A DNA stretch of 64,000 bases, from the NCBI RefSeq assembly GCF_001723175.1, contig NC_064655.1, forward strand, positions 2,790,001 through 2,854,000, in the 5' to 3' direction. The first letter of the stretch is position 1. Every line of letters begins with the position of its first letter. The notes below the pieces were generated by a model that worked only from the letters and a program-made list of their open reading frames with translations, ran no database searches and was not told where the DNA came from. The stretch comes from Penicillium oxalicum. Lineage: Eukaryota; Ascomycota; Eurotiomycetes; Eurotiales; Aspergillaceae. Made by a program: the position numbers and the translations under genes. This document shows, one piece after another, positions 28,259 to 39,000 of the stretch.

Positions 28259-28284
28259 TACTACCTACTACCTAGTAGGTAGTA
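28259..28284. promoter_or_regulatory. Perfect 12-bp inverted repeat upstream of the BYS1-like gene
   Basis: Two 12-bp arms (28259-28270 and 28273-28284) are exact reverse complements with a 2-bp CC spacer. The centre reads ACCTACTACCTAGTAGGT. It lies about 250 bp before the BYS1-like start codon. It could bind a dimeric regulator or form a cruciform; the function is inferred only from position and symmetry. Confidence 0.6.
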
Positions 28285-28364
28285 CCTACTGATATGGCGA
28301 GATAGGTAACTTAGTTGAAGAGGACAAGATGGAATCTGCTATCGTCGACACAACCTGACGAAAC

Positions 28365-28371
28365 TATTTAA
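28365..28371 (+). promoter_or_regulatory. TATA-like box of the BYS1-like gene
   Basis: TATTTAA lies 160 bp before the start codon and is followed by a CT-rich stretch (28376-28391), a common arrangement in well-expressed fungal promoters. This is a motif match only. Confidence 0.4.
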
Positions 28372-28530
28372 CGCCCTCTTCTTCTCACCCGAAAAGAAGA
28401 AAGAAAAAATAAAGAAACCCTCCAGATCAGTATCTATTCAATTCAATTCGATCAAAACTCACATCTTCAATCCATCTACTCTCCATTCATACTACCACTA
28501 CTACTCTCCAAAACCAACCCCACCACCACG

Positions 28531-29022
28531 ATGCACTTTTCCAAACCAACCACCACCACCCTCCTCCTCTCCCTCCTCCCTCTCATCCAACTCACCACCG
28601 CCACCACCGGCAACGCCACCGTCCTCAACAAATGCTCTTTCCCCCTCTATCTCTGGTCCGTCGGCGGCTCCGTCGGTCCCTCCACCCTCATCCAACCCAA
28701 CGACCAGTACACCGAACCGCTGCACTACGACCCCGCCTCGGGCGGCGTCGCGCTGAAAATCACCACCAGCGCCGGCGGCCTGTTCAACGGAAGCCCGCAG
28801 ACGAACTTTGCCTATACGCTGGATGGCCAGGGTGTCTGGTATGATTTGTCGGATGTGTTTGGGGATGCGTTTGCCGGAGAGGCACTCGCGGTGGTGGCTT
28901 CCAAGGAGGATTGTCCGGGGATCTGCTGGCCTGAGGGGGTGGATCCAAACGGGGCGAGTGAGACTAAGGTGTGTGAGGCGAGTTCGGATGTGACTTTGAC
29001 GGTTTGTGCGGGGAGTTGTTAG
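28531..29022 (+). CDS. Secreted BYS1-like (antigenic thaumatin-like) protein
   Basis: A single exon of 163 residues. The first 25 or so residues are a signal peptide with a Leu-rich core (LLLSLLPLIQL) and a likely cleavage near TTATTG. The mature part has six cysteines (from KCSFPLY at Cys35 to the final CAGSC), consistent with three disulfides, and N-glycosylation sequons at N28-A-T and in FNGS. The pattern of an N-terminal VxNKCSFPLYLWSVG, a central acidic DDxYTEPL-like segment and a paired-cysteine C-terminus fits the fungal BYS1 family, named after a yeast-phase protein of Blastomyces. Family members are small secreted or wall proteins of unknown biochemical role. It stands alone between long intergenic regions. 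Codons end mostly in C in the first 280 nt and mostly in G or T afterwards, which is odd for so short a gene. Confidence 0.9.
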   Translation: MHFSKPTTTTLLLSLLPLIQLTTATTGNATVLNKCSFPLYLWSVGGSVGPSTLIQPNDQYTEPLHYDPASGGVALKITTSAGGLFNGSPQTNFAYTLDGQGVWYDLSDVFGDAFAGEALAVVASKEDCPGICWPEGVDPNGASETKVCEASSDVTLTVCAGSC

Positions 29023-30196
29023 GGAGGGAGAGGATTGTTGATGCTTTTCTGTGTGGATGAATATAAAGAGAGAGAGAGAGGGAGAGAGAGGGAGAGTGGT
29101 CTGTTCTGTGTAAAGTTGAGTTGTAATGAATGGATACTTTTCATGTCCTTGCTCTTGAGGACCGAGTCCACTGGAACGGCTGCTCTTTGTCGAGTCTAGC
29201 AAGGACATCCATATTCCTTGTGCCTATGATCATGGAACATACTATATCGTGTCTATATGAATACATTCAACAGGGGTGGGACAGCCTGACAACTCAACCT
29301 CAGATCAAGTGTATGCTTATTCTCAGAGTATGAAGTGGTCCTGATAGACAAGGAACAAAGATCAACGGCCAGAGGCCACACGGACTCCTCGTGGCCTAAG
29401 GTTGGCACGCGATCCAGGTCTCCACAAAATCTCAGATAGACTGCTTGCTACACCTGGTGTTCGAATTGGATAGGTAAATACAAGGCGTCTACAATGGCTG
29501 CGAGAAAAAATAAAACGGAGACTTCAATCGCGCGAGTACCTCGCTCCTCTCAACCCCTTGACGCACCCTCAAGCAACGAGCAAGGAGGGCGGCGCCAGCA
29601 GAATAGAAAGGTACACGCAGGTATGTATTCCTCAAATGACCACATATATCGAAAAAAAATCAAAGAAAAAACGGGGAGACCAGGGATATCTGAGAGGCCG
29701 TTTCAAACCATCCATGCAATGTAAAGGTGACAAGATATAGTCCGTTATAGCCACATACGCCGCGAACGAGAAGAAACACAAAAAAAAGGCGGCCCCAAGA
29801 ACAAGGCCGACGGAAGAAAAAAAAAGGCCATGAGGGGGAAACGAGAGATCAGTCAGACGAGATGGACGAGATGAGATCACATCAGTTGTGCAGATGTTGA
29901 AGGTGACGAAAGAAAAGAAGCAGAAAATAACGATGCTGAGCGGGATCATGTGGGGTTATTTGCGCCTTGAAAACGCCGACAGACGGGACCAAGAAATGAT
30001 TGGTCACCATGACGAGCACGTCGGCCAATCGAACCAAATCCCCTATTCGCCCAGAAATTTTCCCAAGAGGGGGGTAGGATCAGACAGCAAGCTCTACAGT
30101 GTCACGAGCGCAGAACATTGCTTAGCATGGCAAAGAAGAAGAGAGAAGAAAAACCCCACAAAAAAGAGACGGAAGAACGAAAAGCGAGCGCAAAAA
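29023..30196. other. Intergenic region between two gene 3' ends
   Basis: The BYS1-like gene and the Zn2Cys6 gene end toward each other across about 1.2 kb. A GA-rich microsatellite lies at 29067-29097, and several A-runs (for example 29648-29670 and 29779-29825) would be T-runs on the minus strand, where the regulator's transcript ends. No gene is visible. Confidence 0.6.
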
Positions 30197-33100
30197 TTAG
30201 GTGGTAAGGTCCGGTTCCTGATGGAAGATCTTGGTATAGATCTCTGTCAAGATTCGAGCATCCGCCCTCAGAGTAGGCGAGATGTTCTGGCTGCGGAGCA
30301 GAAACTTGATGGTGCGCTTGAGCAGCCGTTCGAGAACGTCGCGCTCGACCAGGTCCGAGAGGCTGGAGTTGTAAGTGGCAGATAGAACGAGCATGTTACC
30401 AAATTGACTGCAGATGGAAAGAAAAGATTTGTTAGTCGACATTGACTTCAACGCCAATCAAGCCGGGAACAGAAGGGGATAAGTGGACTAGGGCAACTCA
30501 CGCGTGAGCTGTGCCAAAAATATTCGTCACCACAAGCCGATCCTCAACGCCATCAAAGGCTATGGTACTAAGAATGGCCGAATCCACACAAACTTTGCAG
30601 GCGCGCCACAACTTGTCCCGCAGGTCACGAGAAGGGGCGATGGGCGGTGTCCAGCCATTTGAGTAGGATGAGGAGAGACTACTGGGGGCAGATCCCACAT
30701 CGCTCAGCATCCGCTGCATGTGCGAGCTCCCCGTCCGGCGGGATGTCTGTGCCATCAAAGGGGACATTTGCTGAGGTTGAGATTGGGAGGTGGAGCCACT
30801 CGGGGACTCGGCCGCAGCCGTGGGCTTGGCTAATGTGCTGATGCGGGCACCAGTCTGGCCGTAGTGGAGGACGTGGTAGAGCAGCGGGCGATGAATGATA
30901 TAGCGGGCACCGTAGTATTTGGCACGCATTCGAGCGGCATTGATGTCGGTCGCAGGGGGATCGGTGTCCTTCCAATTCATAGTGGCCGGCAGGCTTCTTC
31001 GCCAAAGCTCCAAGTTCATGCTGAGCGTTTCTTGGACACTCGACGACCACCGACCTGTTTCACCCTGCTTGTCCACCTTGTAAAGATCGGTGTGGACACG
31101 ATTCAGAACTTTGCGGAGGTGGATCTGGGCCGAGTAGAACAGCATCATACGAGTGCTGGGCGCTTCCAAGTCGTCTGGAACGTCGATCGTAAAGCGACCC
31201 TTGGGTAGGTTGATTCGGCCTTCGGAGCGAGAGATTCCACTCGCTGGAATATCCAGCTCTGCCAGCAAATCACTCTCCAGCTGCAGACATGTCCAGTAAG
31301 CAAAGTTGAAGAGATCTTGAGTACGGCCTTCGGGAAGTCGCTCGTATCGCTTCTGGCGGACGAGAACTTGACAGGCCCGGGCAGCTTGGCATATCCACCC
31401 ATGACTTTGGAAAGGGTGAGCCAGCTGACCCGCGTACAGACCGGCGAGTAAGCCGGCCTGAACATGCGGGAGCTCAACGCCTCCTTGCAGTAATCCCAGA
31501 ATCGTCGTGGCATAACCGTAGAGGGCTAACCCAGGTATCACTTCGAGATTCTTGACGTGACCGTACTCATTCTTGGTGGCGGAGATGGTTCGTCTGGAAA
31601 GATTTTGCTTTTGCTCCTGCCCATAGGTCGGAATGTGTTGGAAGTGCGGCGCATATGCAGAATTATGAGGGACGATGGAGTCTGAATTTGGTGGTGATAG
31701 AACGCCGTTCGCCGAGTGTGCTGCGCCGCTGACAGGGGGCATGGGCGGACGGGGCGGCAGCGGCCCCAGAGCTGCGGGGATGGGTTGCTTTCGGTAGTCG
31801 TGAATCTCCTGCTGGTCCATGATCGGACCCGGGAGCGGGGACTTGTGCTCACAGATAGCGCCAATAGCAAACACCAGAAGAATGATGGCGTTGTCAATAT
31901 TTTGTCCGACCCTTGGGCGCGCAGACGCCGAGGCGGGGTCGGCCGAGGTGCCTCGAGCTCCCTGCAAATCTTCGTAGGAGCGTTTTCGCTTCTTGTCGCG
32001 GCAGAGGGTGCTAGACTCCGATGAGGGTGAGGACGTTCGGGGGCAGTAGCATCGAATAAACGCGTCCACCTTTATTTCCAATTCCTGCTGCCACAGGAAC
32101 GGGTGCAATTTGTGCATGCGATTGAGGTAGCTCTGGAAATACCGGTGAGCGGTTTTTGCGTCGAGCTTGAGCAATCCCGTCCGATCGATATCCGCATCGG
32201 CGTCAATGGGTGATGCCGAGCTCATAGCCTTGGAGGTTCCATCCGGATTCGAAGACTTCTCATTGTAGCCGCCATCATCTTCCGGCAGAGGCGGCGTCGG
32301 TAGAAGCGTGTCGTCGGCCGTGTATGATATTTCTCCTTGTCCGTATACGCTGATGAGACCACGCTGTTCCTCCAATCGCATGACGTAGTCCTCATCATAG
32401 TCTGCATTCAGCAAACGCTTGATGGTGGGCCACATCAAAAGCTTATGGGCGGCCGTGGTATGCTCTACGGGAATTGACAGCTCCCCTTCATTGTCATTCT
32501 GGGCGGTCTCCTCGAAACCCGCATTCGCGATCTGCGATTGAACAGGATCAAGGCTGGCCTGTGAGTAGAAGGATGTGGACGCAGGCACTTCATCAATGAC
32601 TTCTGTTGGTGTCGCCTCTGTCTTCATCAGTGTGTCTTGGGACATTCCGAGGTTGGAAGTAATAGGCATTTGCGTGGCATGCAGCGTGGCCAGAGGCTTG
32701 GAGGATGCATAAGACAACCGCGATGCGCCTGGACCTCCAATTGCCGCGATGATTTCGGCCAGCATCTGGCGTTGTTTCACCTGCTCTTTGTATGCGGAGT
32801 CTTGCGATTGTCGTATCTTGTTCAGACTGTCGAACCGTTCATTCATCTTATCTTCGAGCTCCAGAATACGATCCATAACCAGCTGAGCACTCTTCTCTTG
32901 CCTGTGACGCCGACATTAGAATCCCGGGACCACGTGGGTACACCTGCGGCAGCCATCAATCACGGGTGCAATACATACTTATGTGGCGGCACCTCTTTGT
33001 ACACACAGACCAAGTTGTTTTCCTTGCAATGACTGCAAGCCGGTCGTCCTTCGTCACATTTTGCCTTGCGCGCTCGACATTGATCACAGGCCTATCCAGA

Positions 33101-33714
33101 GAAGTGAGTGCCATATACTAAAAAAGGTCTACACGGCAAGCGATTTCTCGAACCTGTTGAGCGCGAGTCGCCTTGCGTTGACGAGCTCCATAGGCCGGAT
33201 TTGAGTAATATCCCGCGTCGTACGGAATTGGTGTGCCGGAAGCTACCGGCGGGCCGGGAGGCATGTAGGACGCCGGGGGTGGTCCGGACGTGGGGGTAGC
33301 CTCGCTGGCCCCAGACGCCTCAGACTGGAAGCTCATGCGCGAGCGGTACTCGGGCGGTGCAGAATGCGGCGGCGACTCATGAGGTCCTCCATTCATGGGA
33401 GGACGATAGCCCACGTGCGGGGGAGGAGTTGGGTCCTGTGAGTGAGGAGGGTGGGCGTGCGGATGCCCTGTGCCTGGCAAGCCATTCGGGCGATATGGCC
33501 CATCGGGGGGTAATTGTGGAAGCTCTCGATTCAAAGGCGCGTGAGGATATCCTTGACTAGGAATCGGAGTCTGGCCATTTGAAGGGCGACGGTCTGGCGC
33601 GTGGCTTGGATGGTTGTCGAACGAGGGCGGATAGGGTGGGCGTGCCCATGCGTGCTCGTAGACGCCATGCGGAGGCGGCACAGGAGGCCCCTCTGAAGGA
33701 GGTATGCGATTCAT
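30197..33714 (-). CDS. Zn2Cys6 fungal-specific transcription factor
   Basis: Four exons (33714-33154, 33091-32979, 32901-30502, 30407-30197) encode 1094 residues with all junctions in frame. The first exon is 187 residues of Pro-, His- and Gly-rich low-complexity sequence. The binuclear zinc cluster then sits on its own short exon: Cys189, 192, 199, 206, 209 and 216 in ACDQCRARKAKCDEG and following. It is followed by a helical, coiled-coil-like linker (MDRILELEDKMNERFDSLNK) and, from about residue 430, the Fungal_trans (PF04082-type) middle homology region with YLNRMHKLHPFLWQQELE. Gal4-type factors bind CGG-containing sites in the nucleus; the target pathway cannot be read from sequence and I do not assign a named orthologue. 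A zinc cluster this far from the N-terminus is less common. GA-rich plus-strand DNA upstream suggests a long leader. Confidence 0.92.
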
Positions 33715-36070
33715 CTATGGCGATCACGGTGGCTACCCCGGCGGTGGAAAGCAGAGAGAGGTGAAATAGTGTTGACTCTAAAGGTTTCGGAGTTAGTAAA
33801 GATTCAGCTGTCAGATCTCTTCCCGTCCCTCTCCCCTCTCTCTGTCGATGACAACCCGAGAGAAACTTCTTTCACTTTTTTTTTTGGTGACGCACCGAGA
33901 TCGTCAATCCAGCTTGATGCCCTGGCCGCGTATTAAAAGAACATGACGAGTCTTTCGTTGGGGATATGTGGTCAAAACAAGCACAAATCGTTGCGCGCTG
34001 GTAGGAGGAGCTCTTCAAGCGCAGTCCGAGTCACTACAAACGAGGCGAATGGAAATGCGTGATGAACGACGAGGCGCCTGGAGGTGGGTGACCAAAATAG
34101 GCGTGCGATCATGTACTGGGTGATGGATCGGGAAGATACGCGCACTTGGGGGGCAGACACTGACGTCGATCGCGAGGCGTGGGAGATGAACAGAGCGCGG
34201 GTGTGATCTTCACAAATGTTGGACGTCAGGACGGAGCTTGCAAGATGCTCTTCGGGTCGTGTGGAGCAACTGGAACAAAGAACGCATCAGACTAATGGCA
34301 GGGTTCGGACCAGGATGGGCAATCATCGGCGGAGTCGACGCGAGTCCATGAGCGCAGGACGAGGTGAGATGCCCGCACCAGCCTCAGGTATGTGGTATGC
34401 GCGAGGGTGGGGAGAAGGGGGGGGGGGGGGAGGGAGATGGTGATGGTTCGAGACAATCACTTTTGCTCAAGAGAGATGACCTGAGCCAGGACAGAGAAAC
34501 CGGATCGTAATGGAAGTTCCAAAAAAGCAGTATCTCTGCCGTATCAGATAGATCACTCCAGCTGGGAGCGGGTTGGAGCAAATGGTTGGGCAGAGACAGG
34601 AGGGGGGCGGGTAAAATCCAGCAGCGGCCAGTCAGAGCGGCTTGGAGCGTGTAAAGTGTAAACAGTCAATCAACACAACAATCTGGTGGTACACCGAGCA
34701 CACCAAGTCTTGGGCAAGGAACAAGGGACAAGGGAAGAAGGGGGGGGGGGGAGGTAAGGTACCGTGGACAGCCGACCGCGGGTCTGTCACACACTGGGTC
34801 TGGTACAGTATGGGGTAAAAGAGGACGTGTATGGAAGGGTGCGATACGGGCGGTATGGTTATGGAGAAAGTACAAGGGTGAGTGTGTCAGTGTAATCTGG
34901 AGATCGTGACACGGACATCCGTGCCCTCGTACCGCTCGAGCTTGCAGCTGTCTCGGACCTCTCCAGACAGGCAAGTTCTCCACTGGGCACCTCTCCATGA
35001 TGTGTGATCGAAGGAGTGCAGGTACACAATAGAGAAAAGCAGACAAGACTTACATTGCAAACGCGTTGATGGCGGCTGAGCGATTCGATGCAGAAAGCCG
35101 ATGAACATCCACCACCAGTTGAGCGATGATAGGAGTGGTGACCGATTGGAAAAGAAAAACCACAAGCACTAGCCCCAAAGAGGAAAATGAAATATCGTAA
35201 TAAGACAAACAAAAAAACTGAAAGGTGAAATTGGCGTTCGTGGGCCGTCGAGAAAATGGAGACCCCGTGACCCGTGGAGGGTGATCTGACGAGGGATGAA
35301 AAATTGGGGAGCACCGGGCTCAGCCAGAGTGTCGGGTGGTTTGCTCAAATCTCGGGCTCTCAAAGATGATCATCAATGAATGTGAATTGGGGGGTATGCT
35401 GTCGACGTCCTTCAGACCGAAGTGTTCTCCGAATGTACAGTACCGTACACACTTACCGTGCAAGGCTGAGGAGGAACCAAACCACGAAACGAGAAGGTTA
35501 GTGTGGAGGTTCCAGCAGGTCGGGTCTATGGAGATGAGGGGATGGGGAAAGAGAGGAAATAGAGGGGAAAAAGGACGCGACGACACGAACGGGATGAAGC
35601 AAAGGAAATATAATGGAGGCGAGCGAGGAATGAAGACGCGACAACAGGAGCGTCGGATCAGATCAAGCCCCCTCTCACTTGCAAATGAGAGTGTGAGAGA
35701 GACAATCAGCGATGAATTTCCCAGAGTGGGAAGAGGGACGGGACGAATATTCCAAAAGGAAATAAAAAAGAAATCGAAAAAAGGGAAAAGCTGTGATGGA
35801 AAATAATACCCAGAATAATCTCAAAATCATTACTTATTCATCAATGGTTGGCATGGCAGAAATCAGGTGGTTCGAAAAAGAAGAAAGATTACCCCCCCTT
35901 TCCCCCCCCACCCTCGAGAGGTACAAATCGAACGAGCAAAATGTTCAGACCTTCCCTTGTATCATCGCAACCAGGTCCATCGAGAACTGACCCGATGCGA
36001 TGGGATACCGTCAAGTCTAAAGACCGAGCTTGACCGTCTCAGAGAGGGACGACTGGACGAGTGAATAGAC
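33715..36070 (-). promoter_or_regulatory. Probable long leader and promoter of the Zn2Cys6 gene
   Basis: On the minus strand this stretch is rich in pyrimidine tracts (for example 33869-33883, 35521-35800) and holds two C-runs (34418-34431 and 34740-34751 read as G on the plus strand). It has no conserved frame. Long pyrimidine-rich leaders with short upstream ORFs are typical of fungal regulatory genes. The true transcription start is not visible. Confidence 0.4.
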
Positions 36071-39000
36071 CACGACCTGACAATGAAGCGTCCTATCGGT
36101 GCTTCAGAGACGCTCTCCAGCCATCCATGGTGGGCCAGTCAGAGAGCGCTCAACGCGAGGCAGGGTTTTCCAGCCTGTGAGGGATCGACAGCTGGGGCAT
36201 GGCTAGGATCACTGCATGGACGTGTGATGTGTTTGCCCCTCTCGAGGATCGATCACAGCTGGGTGGGCGCATGAATGCGATGCTACAAGTAGCGCTAGCC
36301 ATCGTGGTATGGGGGCGCACCTCATTCCTCAGCAAGTAGCGAGGACTTGTGAGGGCAGAATAGTATAGCGGCAGCAGCCAAAGATGAAGCCATGAAGATT
36401 CCCCCATTCATCCTCGGGACCTTGGACTGAATGGAGATCCGTCTTCACTTGGAGCCAGGTGATTCCAATAGAAGATCTTTCAGAGCCTCTCATTGCAATT
36501 GTTCTTTTGGCGCAGGGAAGGCTTCTTATCCAGCGTTGTGTTTCCCCGTCTACCAAAACAGAGCCATCTTGGACGCCCGGTGGAATTCGCAACGAGACCA
36601 CGACATCCACCGCCTCGCTACCCAAAAGGGGTGCCCCGCCCACAAGCAGACAACTGTCAAGCCCGAATCCCATCCATCAGGTCCACCGTCTACAGGTTCT
36701 CAGAGTGCCTACATGGAGTTGCCAGAAAGTAGATAGAAGAATGCTTTGTGTTGGGTGTCTCATTTTCGAGTGTCCATGGTCTATGATCTATCTACGATTG
36801 GGCATATGACCGGAGTACACACTCCAAACATACAAAGTAGTCGACCAACATTTCCACAACCTTCCGCACACTGCTCACTGGACTCGATCCCCAACAGCAC
36901 ATTACAAACAGCAATGCAGCCATGGCCACCCTAGCTCACCCACAGTCTGCAATCAGCCACTGGTAGAAGCTAATCGCAGGATCTTGCAATGCCAACCAAA
37001 AATTCTTCCAGATGCCTTGATCTCCTACCGATCCCTTGGCGTGGAGGCGGTACTTTCGCGAGTTGACAGGTCCGCTTTTGCGGTTCCCCTTCCCATTTCG
37101 CCCCCTCCAGTCATGTCAAAGTCAACCGAACAGAGCCGGGCAGCACTGGAGGGGCCATGGGTCCCGGCGGCTACAAACCGTCTGCCCGGTGAACATGCGG
37201 AGGTATCAGAGACCTCTCCGCTGCCAGTGGACGGATCCATCATGATGCACTGGACAAACGGACACGAAAAGGTTGATCGGGAACACTGCAGCACTTCTCC
37301 AATCTCGAACCATGGAACATTCGATTCCTGGATATCGGGATGAATGATGGGGGGAGCGTTTCCGAATTCTGTCCTTGATGCAAAATTGCCGCCCGTCTGG
37401 TCGCGCTTGGGCCTTGGATTCGCCTTCAACAGGGAGATTTTTGTTGATTCATCACGTACGGGAGCGCTGGATCAGGCAAGACATCCGTTGAACCTGGTCC
37501 CGCCCGCATCTCTCCAGGTACCTCAATGCGTAGGTGTCTTTCCTGTCCCCCCTACAGTAGCATTGCCTGCATTACAGAATGAACCTCTTAGGGGGACAAT
37601 CCCAAAGGTTGATCATTCACTTGTCAACTTTGAAACATTATCCACTTTCCAGCTCTCCCCTCCGTTTGAAGTTTCCCAAGCCCCATGAGAATGGTTAGTG
37701 ATAATAGAGTTCAAGTATCTATCCCGAAAGCCAGGCCACCCAAGTGCCAGGCGGGTAAAGGACCAGATTGGCGCGCGCACTGATGCTCAAATACCAATGT
37801 AGAAAGTCCGGCCAGAAACACTACCCATCACTACACAACGAGGTGTCGCCGCTCTCATCTTCCGTGCATCATGACAACATCATCCCATTTTTCCATTTCT
37901 CTTCCACATGTCAACTTTTTTAACACAAGATCTATGTCACTGTCTCTCCTCTACCCACCTCATCGAGGCCAAATCTGAAGGAATAGGCTTCAAACAAAAG
38001 TACAAAGTTCACCACACGGGACAAAAAACACCAAGTGCATCACCCCCACTAACCAATCCCACACTCTGCTTAGAGTAAGCCCCGCCAGTCTAGCCAAAAG
38101 AAAACGCCATAGTTCAACGTTACAGTTTCAAGGCCCTCGCCTATCGCAGTCATCAAATTGATAGATGACGAAATATCAGACATCTCGACTCAGATCCCCC
38201 TCCAGCCCCAAGAACCGGGCCACCGGGACAATCTTAAAGTTTCTAAAATCCCGCCCCCAGCGTGTAATGTGATCATCCAATGATGCTGGATGACACTCTG
38301 ATTCGAAAAATCCAGAAAAGGTGACGTTCATTTGGACCACAGACTAACAGTTGAGGCTTGACTTAATAAGGTAGGCGCGATTGAGTCATGACCATTGTCT
38401 GGCTTCTGTACGTGCATCGCACATCGCACATCGATGGCAAGGGGGGTCTGGGTGTTTTACAAAACGAGGGAAGGGATTGAGTGTCTCAATGGGGAACTCT
38501 GACACTCAAAAAAAAATCGTCTGCTGTCCCTTGTCAAGATTCGAGAGCGGAAGGCAACACACTGTTCTACAGGACCCAACAAACACCCTCTCGACAATCT
38601 ACTTTTTCTAGCGCCCAGACATGAACAGCAGCTCGGGAACCCAACGGAATGGTAAAATTGCGAAGTCTGTACGGGCAGATCGACGCGAATGCACCCAGCG
38701 ATTTGGACAGCATGCGATGAGCCGTCGGTGGCGCAGGAAGGGAGACGAAGGCGGGAGAGGTCAACGGGGAAAGGTCAAATTCAAACGTAGCCGGGCTTCT
38801 GTCGGAACGTAAACATCGACAGTAGTGGCCGGACATGCCGACCCAGAGGGATGGGCTCACTGACCCTGGAAAGCCAAAAAAAAGGAACTTTGTATCCACG
38901 TTCAGAAAGAAGATGGCTTTAGAGTCTCAGAGCACCGCGCTAAAGCTGGTGGCCTTATGAATCAAATTCCATCGATGTGGTGGCTGATAGGTGCGTGTAT

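Noticed and set aside
28501..29208. 235-codon frame on the minus strand over the BYS1-like gene
   Set aside because: It is Gly/Glu-rich toward the end and arises from the biased codons of the opposite strand; the plus-strand gene has a signal peptide and six cysteines.
36459..36809. Frame with a NUDIX-like opening (IAIVLLAQGRLLIQR, WTPGG)
   Set aside because: The NUDIX box itself (GX5EX7REUXEEXGU) is missing and no flanking exon supplies it, so the similarity is probably chance.
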